In this document: positions 20,732 to 30,004 of the stretch, one piece after another
Position numbering within the stretch: position 1 is the first letter of the stretch
Layout: each line of letters begins with the position of its first letter
Assembly (NCBI RefSeq): GCF_000616095.1
Contig: NZ_BAMS01000007.1
Span: 1-64,000 of the forward strand
Direction of reading: 5' to 3'
Length of the DNA: 64,000 nucleotides
DNA from: Sneathiella glossodoripedis JCM 23214
Lineage (GTDB): Bacteria > Pseudomonadota > Alphaproteobacteria > Sneathiellales > Sneathiellaceae
Notes under the pieces: model-generated
What the model saw: only the letters and a program-made list of their open reading frames with translations
Database searches by the model: none
What the model was told of the DNA's origin: nothing
Program-made: the position numbers and the translations under genes

Positions 20732-21970
20732 ATGTCTAAAAGTAAACAAAAACCGATTGTCGCATCCCAACAGCAGATTGCAGGTAGTGGTGCATTTTTC
20801 GCCGGGCTTTTCGGCTTCCTGTTCGGGATGACACAGGAAATGCCACTGATTGGTATCGCCGGCGGGATTGTCGCCGGCGCGATTGTTGCCTTTCTGGCGA
20901 GCAAATATATTCCAACGAAACGGCTGGCCCAGTTGATGTCAGTAATTTTGGGAGGCTTGCTTGGATATGTTCAATCGCAAGTTACCGGCGCTATCGTTGG
21001 TGCGGTGTTTGGATGGACATTTATGTGGTTTGTGTACTGGGTCGCAACTGGTGAATATCGTAGACGGTTGCCATCATATGCGACGCCCTGGCAGGTGATC
21101 TGGCATCACAGCTTTGTTGTTTTGTGCTGGGCAATTTTCCTGTTTTTGATCACGCCGATCATAGTCGTGATGCCTCTCAGTTTTAATGCAGAGAACTTTT
21201 TTACATTTACACCAGAGATGTTGAATTTTGATCCGGCGGGATACTCTCTAAAGCATTATCAGGACTTTCTAACCAATTCAGATTGGCAAAGCGCCTTAAA
21301 AAACAGTTTCTTGATCGCACCTGTTGCGACTCTGATTTCTGTGTCTCTGGGAACGCTTGCTGCTATCGGGTTGAGCCAACCATTCGTTCCTTTTAGACGA
21401 GCGATCATGGCAATATTGATCTCCCCAATGATCATGCCCCTTATAATCTCAGCGGCTGGAATGTATTTCTTTTATAGTCGGGTCGGCTTGCAAGGTACAT
21501 ATTTGGGGGTCGTTCTGGCCCATGCTGCACTCGGTATTCCATTCGTCATTATTACAGTGACAGCCACTTTGATAGGCTTTGATAGAAGCCTTACGAGAGC
21601 GGCAGCAAGCCTTGGAGCAAATCCGATCACGACCTTCTTCAGGGTTCAAATGCCTCTTATCCTTCCAGGAGTTGTATCTGGCGGCCTGTTTGCGTTTATC
21701 ACCTCATTTGATGAGGTCGTTGTGGTGCTTTTCGTTGGATCTGCTGGACAGAAAACCTTGCCGTGGCAAATGTTTACGGGACTTCGAGAGCAAATCAGTC
21801 CAACAATTCTGGCTGTCGCAACAATTTTGGTCGCGCTGTCCATATTAATGCTGACAACGCTGGAACTATTGCGCAGGCGCTCAGAAAAACTAAGAGGGAT
21901 GACACCGGCTAAGTCGGCTGTTAAGCAGACAGCTGAATGGAGGATGTCAGTTGCCGGGGGCAAGCCGTAG
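20732..21970 (+). CDS. ABC permease subunit 2 (PotC-like) with N-terminal extension
   Basis: Second membrane subunit, 412 residues against about 264 for PotC. An extra N-terminal region of about 130 residues has glycine-rich hydrophobic segments (FFAGLFGFLFGM; GIAGGIVAGAIVAFLA; VTGAIVGAVFGWTFMWF), like glycine-zipper helices. The PotC-like part follows, with the EAA motif RAAASLGANPITTFFRVQMP. It has a good ribosome-binding region (GGAGGGTAAGGAT). Its last 24 bases overlap the end of the convergent sugar dehydrogenase gene. Together with the ATPase and binding protein it completes one importer. Confidence 0.85.
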   Translation: MSKSKQKPIVASQQQIAGSGAFFAGLFGFLFGMTQEMPLIGIAGGIVAGAIVAFLASKYIPTKRLAQLMSVILGGLLGYVQSQVTGAIVGAVFGWTFMWFVYWVATGEYRRRLPSYATPWQVIWHHSFVVLCWAIFLFLITPIIVVMPLSFNAENFFTFTPEMLNFDPAGYSLKHYQDFLTNSDWQSALKNSFLIAPVATLISVSLGTLAAIGLSQPFVPFRRAIMAILISPMIMPLIISAAGMYFFYSRVGLQGTYLGVVLAHAALGIPFVIITVTATLIGFDRSLTRAAASLGANPITTFFRVQMPLILPGVVSGGLFAFITSFDEVVVVLFVGSAGQKTLPWQMFTGLREQISPTILAVATILVALSILMLTTLELLRRRSEKLRGMTPAKSAVKQTAEWRMSVAGGKP

Positions 21971-23161
21971 TAATGCGCCGTTGGTGCTATCTGTCAAAAC
22001 ATAGATTGCCCCATCCAGGCCGACTTCTACATCGCGAATTCTGTATCGCCCCTGCAGATATCTGGCCTCGCCGACAACCTTGTCATCTTTGAGTGACAGG
22101 CGCACAAGTGACTTGGCTGCCAATCCACCAATCAGAATATTGCCGTTCCAGCTTTTTGGAAACAGGTCCCCCTCATAGAATGTCATTCCACTTGGTGCAA
22201 TGACGGGATCCCAGTAATAGATTGGCTGTTCCATACCCTCCTTTTGCGTAATACCGTCTCCGACGGCTTCGCCGCTATATTCCTCACCGTAAGTGATCAC
22301 AGGCCATCCATAGTTTTTGTGTGCTTCGGGTTTATTAAGCTCATCCCCACCGCGCGGACCATGTTCAACCGTCCATAATCGTCCAGTTTGGTCAAGGGCG
22401 GCTGATTGAATGTTACGGTGTCCGTAAGACCAGATTTCCGGCAGGATTTTTGCTTTTTGAGGATTGTCGTGTGCAGGTCCTCCATCCGGATGAATGCGAA
22501 GGATTTTCCCAATATGTGTGCGCGTGTCCTGCGCAAGTTTTCGAGCATCCTTGTAAGAGCGCTCACCCGTTGTAACAAACAGGGCACCCTGTTTATCAAA
22601 TACCAACCTCGAGCCGAAATGAAGCGTGGACTGCCAAGGTGGGTTTTGGCGGAAAATAACCCTGACTTCGGCTATTTTGGACATATCTTCCGATAAAGTC
22701 CCTGTAGCGACCGCTGTAGCGTTGCGTCCGTTTGAACGTGGCTCAGCGTAACTCCACCAGATTCGATGTGTATTTTTAAAATCTTCTTTGATGGCAATAT
22801 CAAGCAAGCCACCTTGCCCTCTGGCATCAACGTCCGGTAATCCGATGATTGGTTTGGATATTTCACCCGTAGCTTTAACCAGCCTTAGATTGCCCGGACG
22901 CTCAGTAACCAACCATCCACCGTCAGGCAATTGAGCCATACCCCAAGGATGTCTCAGGCCATTTGCGATTATTGCCTCTGACAGGGTTAGCTTGTCGTCA
23001 AGTTTCGGTGCTCTTGTTTGCTCTGCGAAAGCGGGTATTTGACCTGTTGCGTTAGGAGGACGACTGTTAAAATTCTCGGCCGTAACTGATGAAGTGAAGG
23101 ACAAACAAAAAAGCAGGAAAATTGCGAGCCGGACCACAGATCTGTTGATGGCGAGGTTCAT
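21947..23161 (-). CDS. PQQ-dependent sugar dehydrogenase, soluble (aldose dehydrogenase, YliI-like)
   Basis: Periplasmic six-bladed beta-propeller oxidoreductase of about 404 residues. A signal peptide (VVRLAIFLLFCLSFTSSVTA) leads into LRHPWGMAQLPDGGWLVTER, the typical first blade. Also present are GQGGLLDIAI, a TGERSYKDARKLAQDTRTHIG block, and PEIWSYGHRNIQ with the putative catalytic His and Arg, then VEHGPRGGDELN. These match the glucose/sorbosone dehydrogenase family, which oxidises aldoses using PQQ. ATG at 23161 has AGAAGGAG five bases upstream; an ATG at 23179 lacks one. Substrate is uncertain. Confidence 0.88.
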   Translation of the reverse strand: MNLAINRSVVRLAIFLLFCLSFTSSVTAENFNSRPPNATGQIPAFAEQTRAPKLDDKLTLSEAIIANGLRHPWGMAQLPDGGWLVTERPGNLRLVKATGEISKPIIGLPDVDARGQGGLLDIAIKEDFKNTHRIWWSYAEPRSNGRNATAVATGTLSEDMSKIAEVRVIFRQNPPWQSTLHFGSRLVFDKQGALFVTTGERSYKDARKLAQDTRTHIGKILRIHPDGGPAHDNPQKAKILPEIWSYGHRNIQSAALDQTGRLWTVEHGPRGGDELNKPEAHKNYGWPVITYGEEYSGEAVGDGITQKEGMEQPIYYWDPVIAPSGMTFYEGDLFPKSWNGNILIGGLAAKSLVRLSLKDDKVVGEARYLQGRYRIRDVEVGLDGAIYVLTDSTNGALLRLAPGN

Positions 23162-23207
23162 TCCAACTCCTTCTATCAAGTGGACGGGTTTGGATATCTG
23201 CTGGAGT

Positions 23208-23792
23208 TTAAGCCAGTTCCTTCACATCTTCCACTTTAAAGAGTTCCTTAAAGCCAATGCTATCATCGATAATTTTCAGATCACGGACGTCCTCGTAATG
23301 CTCATAGTCTGGAATGGTTGAGAAAAGGAGCATATTCACTCTTTGACAGTCATCAAAAAGAGGTAGAAGCAAGCGTCGTGTTGTTAATCCTTTTTTGCCT
23401 GCATAAAGGAATTTCGAACGAGAATATATAGGGTTTTTAAAAGATACGACTTCCGCATAGAGATCTAGCAGGAAGCGACCATAGGCACCGGATTTAGATG
23501 TGGCAACATCCAGTCCAGTGAAATCACGACCAAATAATGTAACCATCGCTGTTCCGATCAGCCGGTAGGAGAATTTATTCGCACCGTCTACATTGATCAG
23601 GCCGACATGCGGTAGCAAGGGCACTATTTCCTCAGGCTTGACATGCTTTCTTTGTGGTGGTTTGCCATTTTCAAACTTGCTACGCCAATAGTCATAAAGT
23701 TCTGTTTGAACTTTGCATTCCAAATATGCCCTAAACATTTGGCAATTTCTCTCATTGATTGTTCTAGCCAGACATTCACTCGGTACGGACAT
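23208..23792 (-). CDS. PAS_5-domain protein (alphaproteobacterial PAS-like regulator)
   Basis: A 194-residue cytoplasmic protein with no signal peptide. The arrangement LYDYWRSKFENGKPPQRKHV, then PEEIVPLLPHVGLINVD, then FSYRLIGTAMVTLFGRDFTG is the PAS_5 (formerly DUF) pattern found widely in alphaproteobacteria. Such proteins are thought to sense a ligand and pass it on, but no output domain is present here. It lies upstream of the sugar dehydrogenase on the same strand, 46 bases away. No strong ribosome-binding site is visible. Role unknown. Confidence 0.75.
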   Translation of the reverse strand: MSVPSECLARTINERNCQMFRAYLECKVQTELYDYWRSKFENGKPPQRKHVKPEEIVPLLPHVGLINVDGANKFSYRLIGTAMVTLFGRDFTGLDVATSKSGAYGRFLLDLYAEVVSFKNPIYSRSKFLYAGKKGLTTRRLLLPLFDDCQRVNMLLFSTIPDYEHYEDVRDLKIIDDSIGFKELFKVEDVKELA

Positions 23793-23918
23793 GTTACACT
23801 TGCAACTGTATTTAATACTTATGGCGTATAAGTAAAGTGATTATCATGTGAACTGTATTGAAACCTGCCGATGGATTGGGAGGAAATGGTTAGAACAGGC
23901 ATGCGGCCCGGCTTGTGG

Positions 23919-24698
23919 TTAGTTTATGCGACCGTAAAAAGTCTTTCGGGCTTCCTCCGATAAGGAAATACCCGGCTCGGAGTTATAGGCGAGGACAGCC
24001 AACATTCTGGTTCGCTCCCCTAAGTTTGGTCTAACCCGGTGCAGGGAGTTGCGCCCTCTAAACAAGACCAGCGTGCCAGCGCCTAAACTTAGTTTTTCCG
24101 TAGATAAGTCGCCGTTGAGTACTTTTTCGGTTGTCTCGTAGCCCATGTCGTTGTTTTCAGCACTGCGCGTATTCTTGACGAATTCGAACTCTCCGCCTTG
24201 ATCAGCGGGTTGAATCATGAGTGTAATGGCAAAGGAAGAGTTATCGTAATGCCAACCTAGTTCCTGACCGGTTTTTGCAAAATGCAAATTCACGGATGAC
24301 AGTGGATCCGCATAAGGGTACAGGTTTTCTTCTCTCAGAACCGAACATAGAAAGTTCTTGAAGTCTGTGGACCTGTAAAGAATTTTAAGTGGTGAGCTCT
24401 CTCCTATCTGGTCGTCGGTCAGGCAACCTTTTGAAGAGATTACTAGCTGATTTCTTATATGTTGGTCGGGGAAAGTTTTATCCGTTGGTGAGAGATAGAC
24501 AGTGTGTCTTTCCGTTTTGGCATACACCAGGTCCTCATTCGACAAACCTTCTGTTCGGATTGTCTCTACAGCGCGAGGGGAGATAAAGTTTTCAAGGACA
24601 ATAATGCCATTTTTGTCCAGCGCCTGTTTCTGGCGATCGATGAACTGAGGGTCGCTGATAGGATAATCTCTATGATTGATGATCTGTTCGAGTTTCAT
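23919..24698 (-). CDS. 2-oxoglutarate/Fe(II)-dependent oxygenase
   Basis: Cytoplasmic non-heme iron oxygenase of about 259 residues. The facial triad is visible as H150 and D152 in GWHYDNSSFAITL and H220 in NSLHRVRP, with R229 or R231 for the 2-oxoglutarate carboxylate. The layout (GGEFEFV after the first His, AGTLVLFRGRNSLHRV) resembles the family that includes the BesD/HalD amino-acid halogenases; here the Asp ligand is kept, so it should hydroxylate rather than halogenate. That family link is from memory and not certain. ATG at 24698 is preferred over the TTG at 24719. Substrate unknown. Confidence 0.78.
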   Translation of the reverse strand: MKLEQIINHRDYPISDPQFIDRQKQALDKNGIIVLENFISPRAVETIRTEGLSNEDLVYAKTERHTVYLSPTDKTFPDQHIRNQLVISSKGCLTDDQIGESSPLKILYRSTDFKNFLCSVLREENLYPYADPLSSVNLHFAKTGQELGWHYDNSSFAITLMIQPADQGGEFEFVKNTRSAENNDMGYETTEKVLNGDLSTEKLSLGAGTLVLFRGRNSLHRVRPNLGERTRMLAVLAYNSEPGISLSEEARKTFYGRIN

Positions 24699-24906
24699 CT
24701 TTTCACCGAAAAAGTGCAATGGGACAAGAATTTATAGATCAAATTTGTATGCTGGAGAATTAAAAGTTGGATGTAAAAGAACTCTTAGGACATTTGAGTG
24801 ATGATAACACTCTATTATGGATTGTGTTCTAGTATTTAGTCAGTCAGTATTCAGTGAATGTGCCATGTATAAAAACAACAATACCTATAATCAAAAAGAG
24901 AGAGGA

Positions 24907-27708
24907 ATGGAGCGGAGTTTAAAAAATTTAGACCTCCTTGAAACTTTCCCACACGGTGTGTTTGTTTTTGATCAGGATCTGAAACTGGTGTCGCACAATA
25001 GTATCGGTGCGCAGATGATGGGTCTTCCAGAAGAACTGATGTTACCGGGCGTTCACATCGAAGACCATTTTAGATTTAACGCCGAGCGCGGAGAATATGG
25101 AGCAGGGGACGTAGAGGACCTTGTTCGCATCCGAATGGCTCCGCTTCAAAAAGGGAAACCTTTCGACTATCAAATCGCACGGCCCAATGGCAGAGTAATT
25201 TGGCGGCATGGAATATTTAATGACGATGGTTGGCTTGTCGTAACTTTTACAGATGTGACTAATCGCGCGCGTGAAGAGGATCACCTGCGGACGGAGAATA
25301 CATCTCTTACTGAGATTACACAGTCTCAGAAGGTGGCAATTGAGAAAGTAAGTACGCGCCTCGAAAGACAAAATCATATACTCGATACAATTTTGAATAA
25401 TATCAGTGATGGCGTTTCGTTGGTTGGTCGCGATCTGATCGTCAAAATGGCCAATGATCAGTTATTTGAGCTTATGGGCTTGCCGGTTGAAATGAACAGG
25501 GAAGGGCTTCCTGTCAGGGAAATTTATAAGTTTTTATCCAGTACCGGAAACCTCGGCGATCCTGAGGAGGATACAACTGTCGATGAGTTTATTGGTGAGT
25601 TGTTCAAGAAAGGTGACTTCGTTGTCGAAAGGGAGATTAATTCGGGCAGAATATTGAGAATTTCCCGAAAATTGGTGGATGAAGGTATCGTTACGACAAT
25701 TTCCGATGTCACCGAATTAAAGTCCAGTCAAAGAGAGCTTGAAGCTGAAAATCAGGCGATTGAAAGGCAAATTGAATATCAGGGAGCAGCGCTCTCCGAA
25801 CAGAGAAAACTTGCCGACCGCCTTCATGCTGCGATTGATGCATCCGATACCAGTATCATCCTGTTCGATGAAAATGATCGCTTCGTATTTGCCAATAAAA
25901 GATACCGTGAAGTTAATCCAGAAGGTGCCCGCTTTGTCAGGGTTGGGATGAAGTATGAAGAATTTTTGGATTATAATCTAAAACTGGGTGTTTATCCGGA
26001 CATCACGGTTGGGCGAGAAGAATATATCGCCAATCGCAAAAAGCATCTCAAATATTATGGTTCAAATACAATTGTTGAAAAAACAAAGTTCGGGACCTGG
26101 TTGCAAATACATGAGCATCGCTTGCCGGACGGCTCGTTGCTATCCCTGGCATCGGATATTACTGATTTGAGGGAAGCTCAAATAGAGCTGGAAAAAAATG
26201 AGGAACGTTTCAGGGATTTTGCAACCGATGCTGCCGATTGGTTCTGGGAGATGGATGAAACCCTTACATTTAGTTACGTAAATGGCAAGATTGATGAAGT
26301 TCTGGGTTTGTCTGCAGAAGAAATGTTGGGCAAAAGCCGTCACGAAGTGCATGGGTATTCCGAGGTAACGGCACAAGGTACCTGGAATAGTTATCTGGAT
26401 AGCGTAGAAGATGAAATCGAATTTGTGAGCCCACCAGTTACCATCGTGCGTCCAGACGGGGAGACCCGATACATCATTACAAGCGGTAAACCGATTTATT
26501 CGCCTTCTGGTGAATTTAGAGGTTACCGTGGCGTTGGACGGGATATCACGGAGCTGACGCGAACGGAAGAAGCGTTGCGTCGCTCGCAAAAAATGGAAGC
26601 TGTCGGCCAGTTAAGTGGCGGCATTGCTCATGATTTTAACAACATACTGGGGATCATATTTGGTAATCTGGAACTTCTCGCTGAAGGTTTGGAAGATCCG
26701 TCACCACAAAAGCAATTTGCAGAAAATGCATTGAAGGGAGCAGCAAGGGCAGCGGAGCTTACGCACAAACTCCTGGGCTTTTCACGCCACCATCACGGGT
26801 CGATTGATCATGCGGATATTAATGAACTCGTCCGGAATATGAGCAATCTAATATCCAAGTCTCTGACGAGCTCCATAACGGTTGAGCTCGACCTTCATGA
26901 GGATTTGTACGATGTAGCAATTAATATTGGTGACTTCGAAGACTCTTTGCTCAATTTATCCTTAAACGCCCGTGACGCGATGCCAAGCGGTGGTACTCTG
27001 GTGATATCTACAGAGAATAAGGAGTTGAATAGTTCGCAGCTACAGGATTTCCCTGAATCCAGCCCAGGAAATTATGTCGTTGTAACAGTGAAAGACACGG
27101 GTACAGGAATGTCGAAAGATATTCGTGAACGAGTTTTTGAGCCCTTTTTCACGACAAAGGATGTCGGCAAGGGCACAGGTCTTGGCTTGAGTATGGTTTT
27201 TGGTTTCGTGAAACGTAGTGGTGGTTTTATTGAGTTACAGTCAGAGCCGGGAATGGGAACAAAGTTCAGCCTTTACCTGCCTGCAGATGAAAATGCAGAT
27301 GCATATGCTGCTAAAGAAGAAAAGGCGGATCAAGGGCCAACTGGGCGCGGTGAATTGATCTTGATTGTTGATGATGAACATGAATTGCTGGAAATAACCC
27401 GCAAGGTGCTGGAGACAAATGGATATTCAGTCGTGGCTGCGCAAAATTCGAAACAGGCGCTGGATTTATTATCAAGTAACCCTGAGATAGAGCTTCTATT
27501 CAGTGACGTCATCCTGGCAGAAGATATGGATGGATTTGGTTTGGCGGAACTCGCACGGCAGATGAGTTCGGATCTTAAAATATTGTTGACGAGTGGCTAT
27601 AACCAGCGATCAGCAGAGGGAAATACGGGAAATACTGAAACCATTCTGAAAAAACCTTATACTCGATCCGAATTGGCATCCGCTATACGTAACGCATTGG
27701 ATGATTGA
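24907..27708 (+). CDS. Hybrid sensor histidine kinase with multiple PAS domains and a receiver domain
   Basis: About 933 residues, no transmembrane segments seen, so a soluble sensor. N-terminal PAS_7-type domains include DLLETFPHGVFVFDQDLKLV with FNAERGEYGAGDVEDLV, a coiled coil, then further PAS units (one with FATDAADWFWEMDETLTFSY). The phosphoacceptor is H575 in GGIAHDFNN, followed by an ATPase domain (LNARDAMPSGG; KGTGLGLSMVFGF) and a C-terminal receiver with D867 in LLFSDVILAE. ATG at 24907 fits the family start; the frame opens earlier at 24817, and upstream ribosome-binding sequence is weak. Its partner and signal are unknown. The kinase at 47256 shares its layout. Confidence 0.87.
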   Translation: MERSLKNLDLLETFPHGVFVFDQDLKLVSHNSIGAQMMGLPEELMLPGVHIEDHFRFNAERGEYGAGDVEDLVRIRMAPLQKGKPFDYQIARPNGRVIWRHGIFNDDGWLVVTFTDVTNRAREEDHLRTENTSLTEITQSQKVAIEKVSTRLERQNHILDTILNNISDGVSLVGRDLIVKMANDQLFELMGLPVEMNREGLPVREIYKFLSSTGNLGDPEEDTTVDEFIGELFKKGDFVVEREINSGRILRISRKLVDEGIVTTISDVTELKSSQRELEAENQAIERQIEYQGAALSEQRKLADRLHAAIDASDTSIILFDENDRFVFANKRYREVNPEGARFVRVGMKYEEFLDYNLKLGVYPDITVGREEYIANRKKHLKYYGSNTIVEKTKFGTWLQIHEHRLPDGSLLSLASDITDLREAQIELEKNEERFRDFATDAADWFWEMDETLTFSYVNGKIDEVLGLSAEEMLGKSRHEVHGYSEVTAQGTWNSYLDSVEDEIEFVSPPVTIVRPDGETRYIITSGKPIYSPSGEFRGYRGVGRDITELTRTEEALRRSQKMEAVGQLSGGIAHDFNNILGIIFGNLELLAEGLEDPSPQKQFAENALKGAARAAELTHKLLGFSRHHHGSIDHADINELVRNMSNLISKSLTSSITVELDLHEDLYDVAINIGDFEDSLLNLSLNARDAMPSGGTLVISTENKELNSSQLQDFPESSPGNYVVVTVKDTGTGMSKDIRERVFEPFFTTKDVGKGTGLGLSMVFGFVKRSGGFIELQSEPGMGTKFSLYLPADENADAYAAKEEKADQGPTGRGELILIVDDEHELLEITRKVLETNGYSVVAAQNSKQALDLLSSNPEIELLFSDVILAEDMDGFGLAELARQMSSDLKILLTSGYNQRSAEGNTGNTETILKKPYTRSELASAIRNALDD

Positions 27709-27737
27709 CAAATATTAAAATTTAATTTGGGGGGATT

Positions 27738-28490
27738 ATGTCAAAAACAGCGATAGTAACAGGTGCAGCACGTGGCATCGGGTTGGCGACCTCCAAATTG
27801 TTTTTGGGCAGCGGCTGGCAAGTCGTCATGTTAGACCGCGATGGTCCAGAGTTGATCGCAGCTTCAAAGGACCTTCAAAACACCTCACCAATAATATGCG
27901 ATGTTTCAGAGCCTAAAGAGGTACAAAGCGCGTTTGAGGAAATTAAACTTGAAGCGCAAAATGTAAATGCGCTGGTCAATAATGCGGGAGTAGCTGATTT
28001 TGGCCCCATGGAGGAGACCGATTTTTCAAGATGGCGCAATGTTATGCAGACTAACCTTGATGGCGTATTCCTGATGTCCCAGACATTCATCCCGCTCTTA
28101 AAAGAAACCAATGGCTCAATTGTCAATATCGCTTCTATTTCTGGGTTGCGGGCTTCAACGCTCAGGGTCGCTTATGGGACCTCAAAGGCGGCTGTTATTC
28201 ATCTCACAAAACAGCAGGCAGCGGAACTCGGTGAATTCGGGGTGAGGGCAAATTGCGTTTGTCCGGGCCCGGTTAGAACGAAACTGGCGATGGCGGTTCA
28301 TTCCCAAGACATCATAGATGCATACCACGACGCCATTCCATTAAACCGATATGGAACGGAACAGGAAATTGCCGAAGTGATTGTCTTTTTATGTTCAGAT
28401 AAAGCTTCCTATGTTACCGGGCAAATAGTCTCGGTTGATGGTGGATTTGAAAGTACAGGGGTCGGTTTACCTGCTTTACGGCAAAACTGA
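27738..28490 (+). CDS. Short-chain dehydrogenase/reductase
   Basis: NAD(P)-dependent Rossmann-fold oxidoreductase of 250 residues, the classical SDR size. Cofactor motif TGAARGIG at 8-15, NNAG at 81-84, and the catalytic Ser near 133-135 with Y146 and K150 in YGTSKAAV. The C-terminal CPGPVRTKLAM and VTGQIVSVDGGFE are typical. D33 after the second strand (MLDRD) suggests NAD rather than NADP. GGGGGG lies three bases before ATG, and it follows the kinase by 29 bases. Substrate unknown; cytoplasmic. Confidence 0.88.
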   Translation: MSKTAIVTGAARGIGLATSKLFLGSGWQVVMLDRDGPELIAASKDLQNTSPIICDVSEPKEVQSAFEEIKLEAQNVNALVNNAGVADFGPMEETDFSRWRNVMQTNLDGVFLMSQTFIPLLKETNGSIVNIASISGLRASTLRVAYGTSKAAVIHLTKQQAAELGEFGVRANCVCPGPVRTKLAMAVHSQDIIDAYHDAIPLNRYGTEQEIAEVIVFLCSDKASYVTGQIVSVDGGFESTGVGLPALRQN

Positions 28491-28889
28491 TGAGATTTCT
28501 TTAGGCTAGATTTACCGCTTGTCGAATCATTAGATAAAACTGAAATTTGTTTTTTGGCTTTCTGGATGACAAATCTTCTTTTGGGTCGATAGGCTGGTTG
28601 TTCGCCTGTTTGTGGATCAAGATAGATTTAAACCTGCTCTGTTGTTTTTCTGACGAAGGGCAGTGAAATTTCGAGGGGCGGATAAAGGCTTATAAAATAA
28701 GTCTGATTTTCAGCACCAACTATAATTGCAAGGGAAATTCTGGGTCTTTCGCTATCCATTTTAGTGTGCGCAAAAAAGATCTTTGAAACTTTTATGACAA
28801 AAATAGAATAGTAATATTAAAACAAACAGTCTTGACTGTTTTTTTATATGAGCGTATTGACGATCATCCTGAAACACTGGGAGGATCGG
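28491..28889. other. Intergenic promoter region of the TRAP island
   Basis: About 400 bases without a supported gene. The last 70 hold the palindrome and promoter described separately; the rest shows nothing I recognise. Confidence 0.5.
28824..28861 (+). promoter_or_regulatory. Promoter with palindromic operator before the first TRAP gene
   Basis: AAACAGTCTTGACTGTTT (28824-28841) is a perfect palindrome. TTGACT inside it (28832-28837) and TATTGA (28855-28860), 17 bases apart, form a good sigma-70 promoter, so a repressor on the palindrome would block RNA polymerase. The start of dctP lies about 30 bases downstream. The TetR gene at 34822 is one possible binder. Confidence 0.55.
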
Positions 28890-29930
28890 ATGAAAACGTT
28901 AGCTAGACTGGAAAATTTTGGACTTGCAAAGTTCGCATTAGGGGCTGCTATGTCAGCAGCAATTGTCTTAACAGGTACTGCTTTTACATCAACTGCGTAT
29001 GCTGCTGAATATAAGTGGGATCTTGCCAATGCCTATGGGGCTACCAGTATTCATGCTGAAGGAGATATGGTTTTTGCCAACGAATTGGAAAAACTTTCCC
29101 AAGGCAAAATTAAAGTGACAGTACATCCAGGCGGTGCCCTCGGCTATAAATCCGCGGATCACTTTGATGCTGTTAGTGATGGTGCAGTTGAAATCGCCGA
29201 TACCCCGGCGGGATTTATGGGTGGAGTAGACGCCATCGCACTTTTGTCATCTGTGCCTTTTCTCGTAAAAACTGTCGATGATGCAAAAATCCTTATGGAA
29301 GTTGCGTTTAATGAGTATGAAAAGTTTTTTGAAGAGAATGGACAGAAACTATTATATACCTCTCCATGGCCGGCATCCGGGATTTGGTCGAAGCAACCTG
29401 TAAAAGAACTGGCAAATCTTAAAGAGTTGAAGATCAGAACCTATGATCCGGGTGGAACCAACACGTTCAAAGCCATTGGCGCTGCACCAATTCAACTGGC
29501 TTGGGGCGATGTTGTCCCGCAGCTTGCTACAGGCGGCATAACTTCAGTATTGACATCTGCTGAAGGGGGCGTTTCCCAAAAATTTGTTGAGCATACTCCT
29601 TACTTCACTGAGATAAACTATGCGCTTCCGTTAAATTTTGTTCATATGAACAAGGACACGTTTGATAACCTGCCTGCAGAGTTGCAGGACGCCGTAATTG
29701 CAGCCGCCAAGATTGCCTCCGACCGCAACTGGTCCGAAGTTGTCAGTCGCACAGAGAGAAATTACGAGCAGGTCGAAAAAGATGGTGGCACGTTAATTCT
29801 AACGGGAACTGACAAACTTCTTGATGGGCTGGCTGAAGCAGGAAACCTTGCTTTAAATGACTGGTTGAAAAAAACCGGTGATCGCGGTCAGAGGATTATC
29901 GACGCTTACCGCGCTCGGAAATCTCAATAA
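28890..29930 (+). CDS. dctP: TRAP transporter substrate-binding protein (DctP family), system 1
   Basis: Periplasmic solute receptor of a tripartite ATP-independent transporter, which imports organic acids and related anions using an ion gradient. About 346 residues. A long signal peptide with the hydrophobic core AAMSAAIVLTGTAFTSTAYA precedes YKWDLANAYGATSIHAEGDM. DctP features include KIRTYDPGGTNTFKAIGAAP, where the conserved Arg binds the substrate carboxylate, and YFTEINYALPLNFVHMN. ATG at 28890 has GGGAGG five bases upstream; the frame is open from 28848. It is followed by DctQ and DctM and heads the catabolic island. Substrate unknown. Confidence 0.9.
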   Translation: MKTLARLENFGLAKFALGAAMSAAIVLTGTAFTSTAYAAEYKWDLANAYGATSIHAEGDMVFANELEKLSQGKIKVTVHPGGALGYKSADHFDAVSDGAVEIADTPAGFMGGVDAIALLSSVPFLVKTVDDAKILMEVAFNEYEKFFEENGQKLLYTSPWPASGIWSKQPVKELANLKELKIRTYDPGGTNTFKAIGAAPIQLAWGDVVPQLATGGITSVLTSAEGGVSQKFVEHTPYFTEINYALPLNFVHMNKDTFDNLPAELQDAVIAAAKIASDRNWSEVVSRTERNYEQVEKDGGTLILTGTDKLLDGLAEAGNLALNDWLKKTGDRGQRIIDAYRARKSQ

Positions 29931-29957
29931 CTCTTTTCCTCACCCTGTACCTGTCTT

Positions 29958-29989
29958 GCCGGGCAGGTGACACTGCCCGGCTTTTTTTT
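29958..29989 (+). terminator. Intercistronic terminator between dctP and dctQ, system 1
   Basis: GCCGGGCAG pairs with CTGCCCGGC around GTGACA, followed by eight T. It lies in the 74-base dctP-dctQ gap, so it probably lets only part of the transcription reach the membrane subunits. Confidence 0.9.
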
Positions 29990-30004
29990 GGAAAGGAACT
30001 GGAT

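Noticed and set aside
28824-28846. Reading the palindrome and T run as a terminator of the SDR gene
   Set aside because: It is over 330 bases past the SDR stop and overlaps a well-spaced promoter, so an operator is favoured; the alternative is not excluded.
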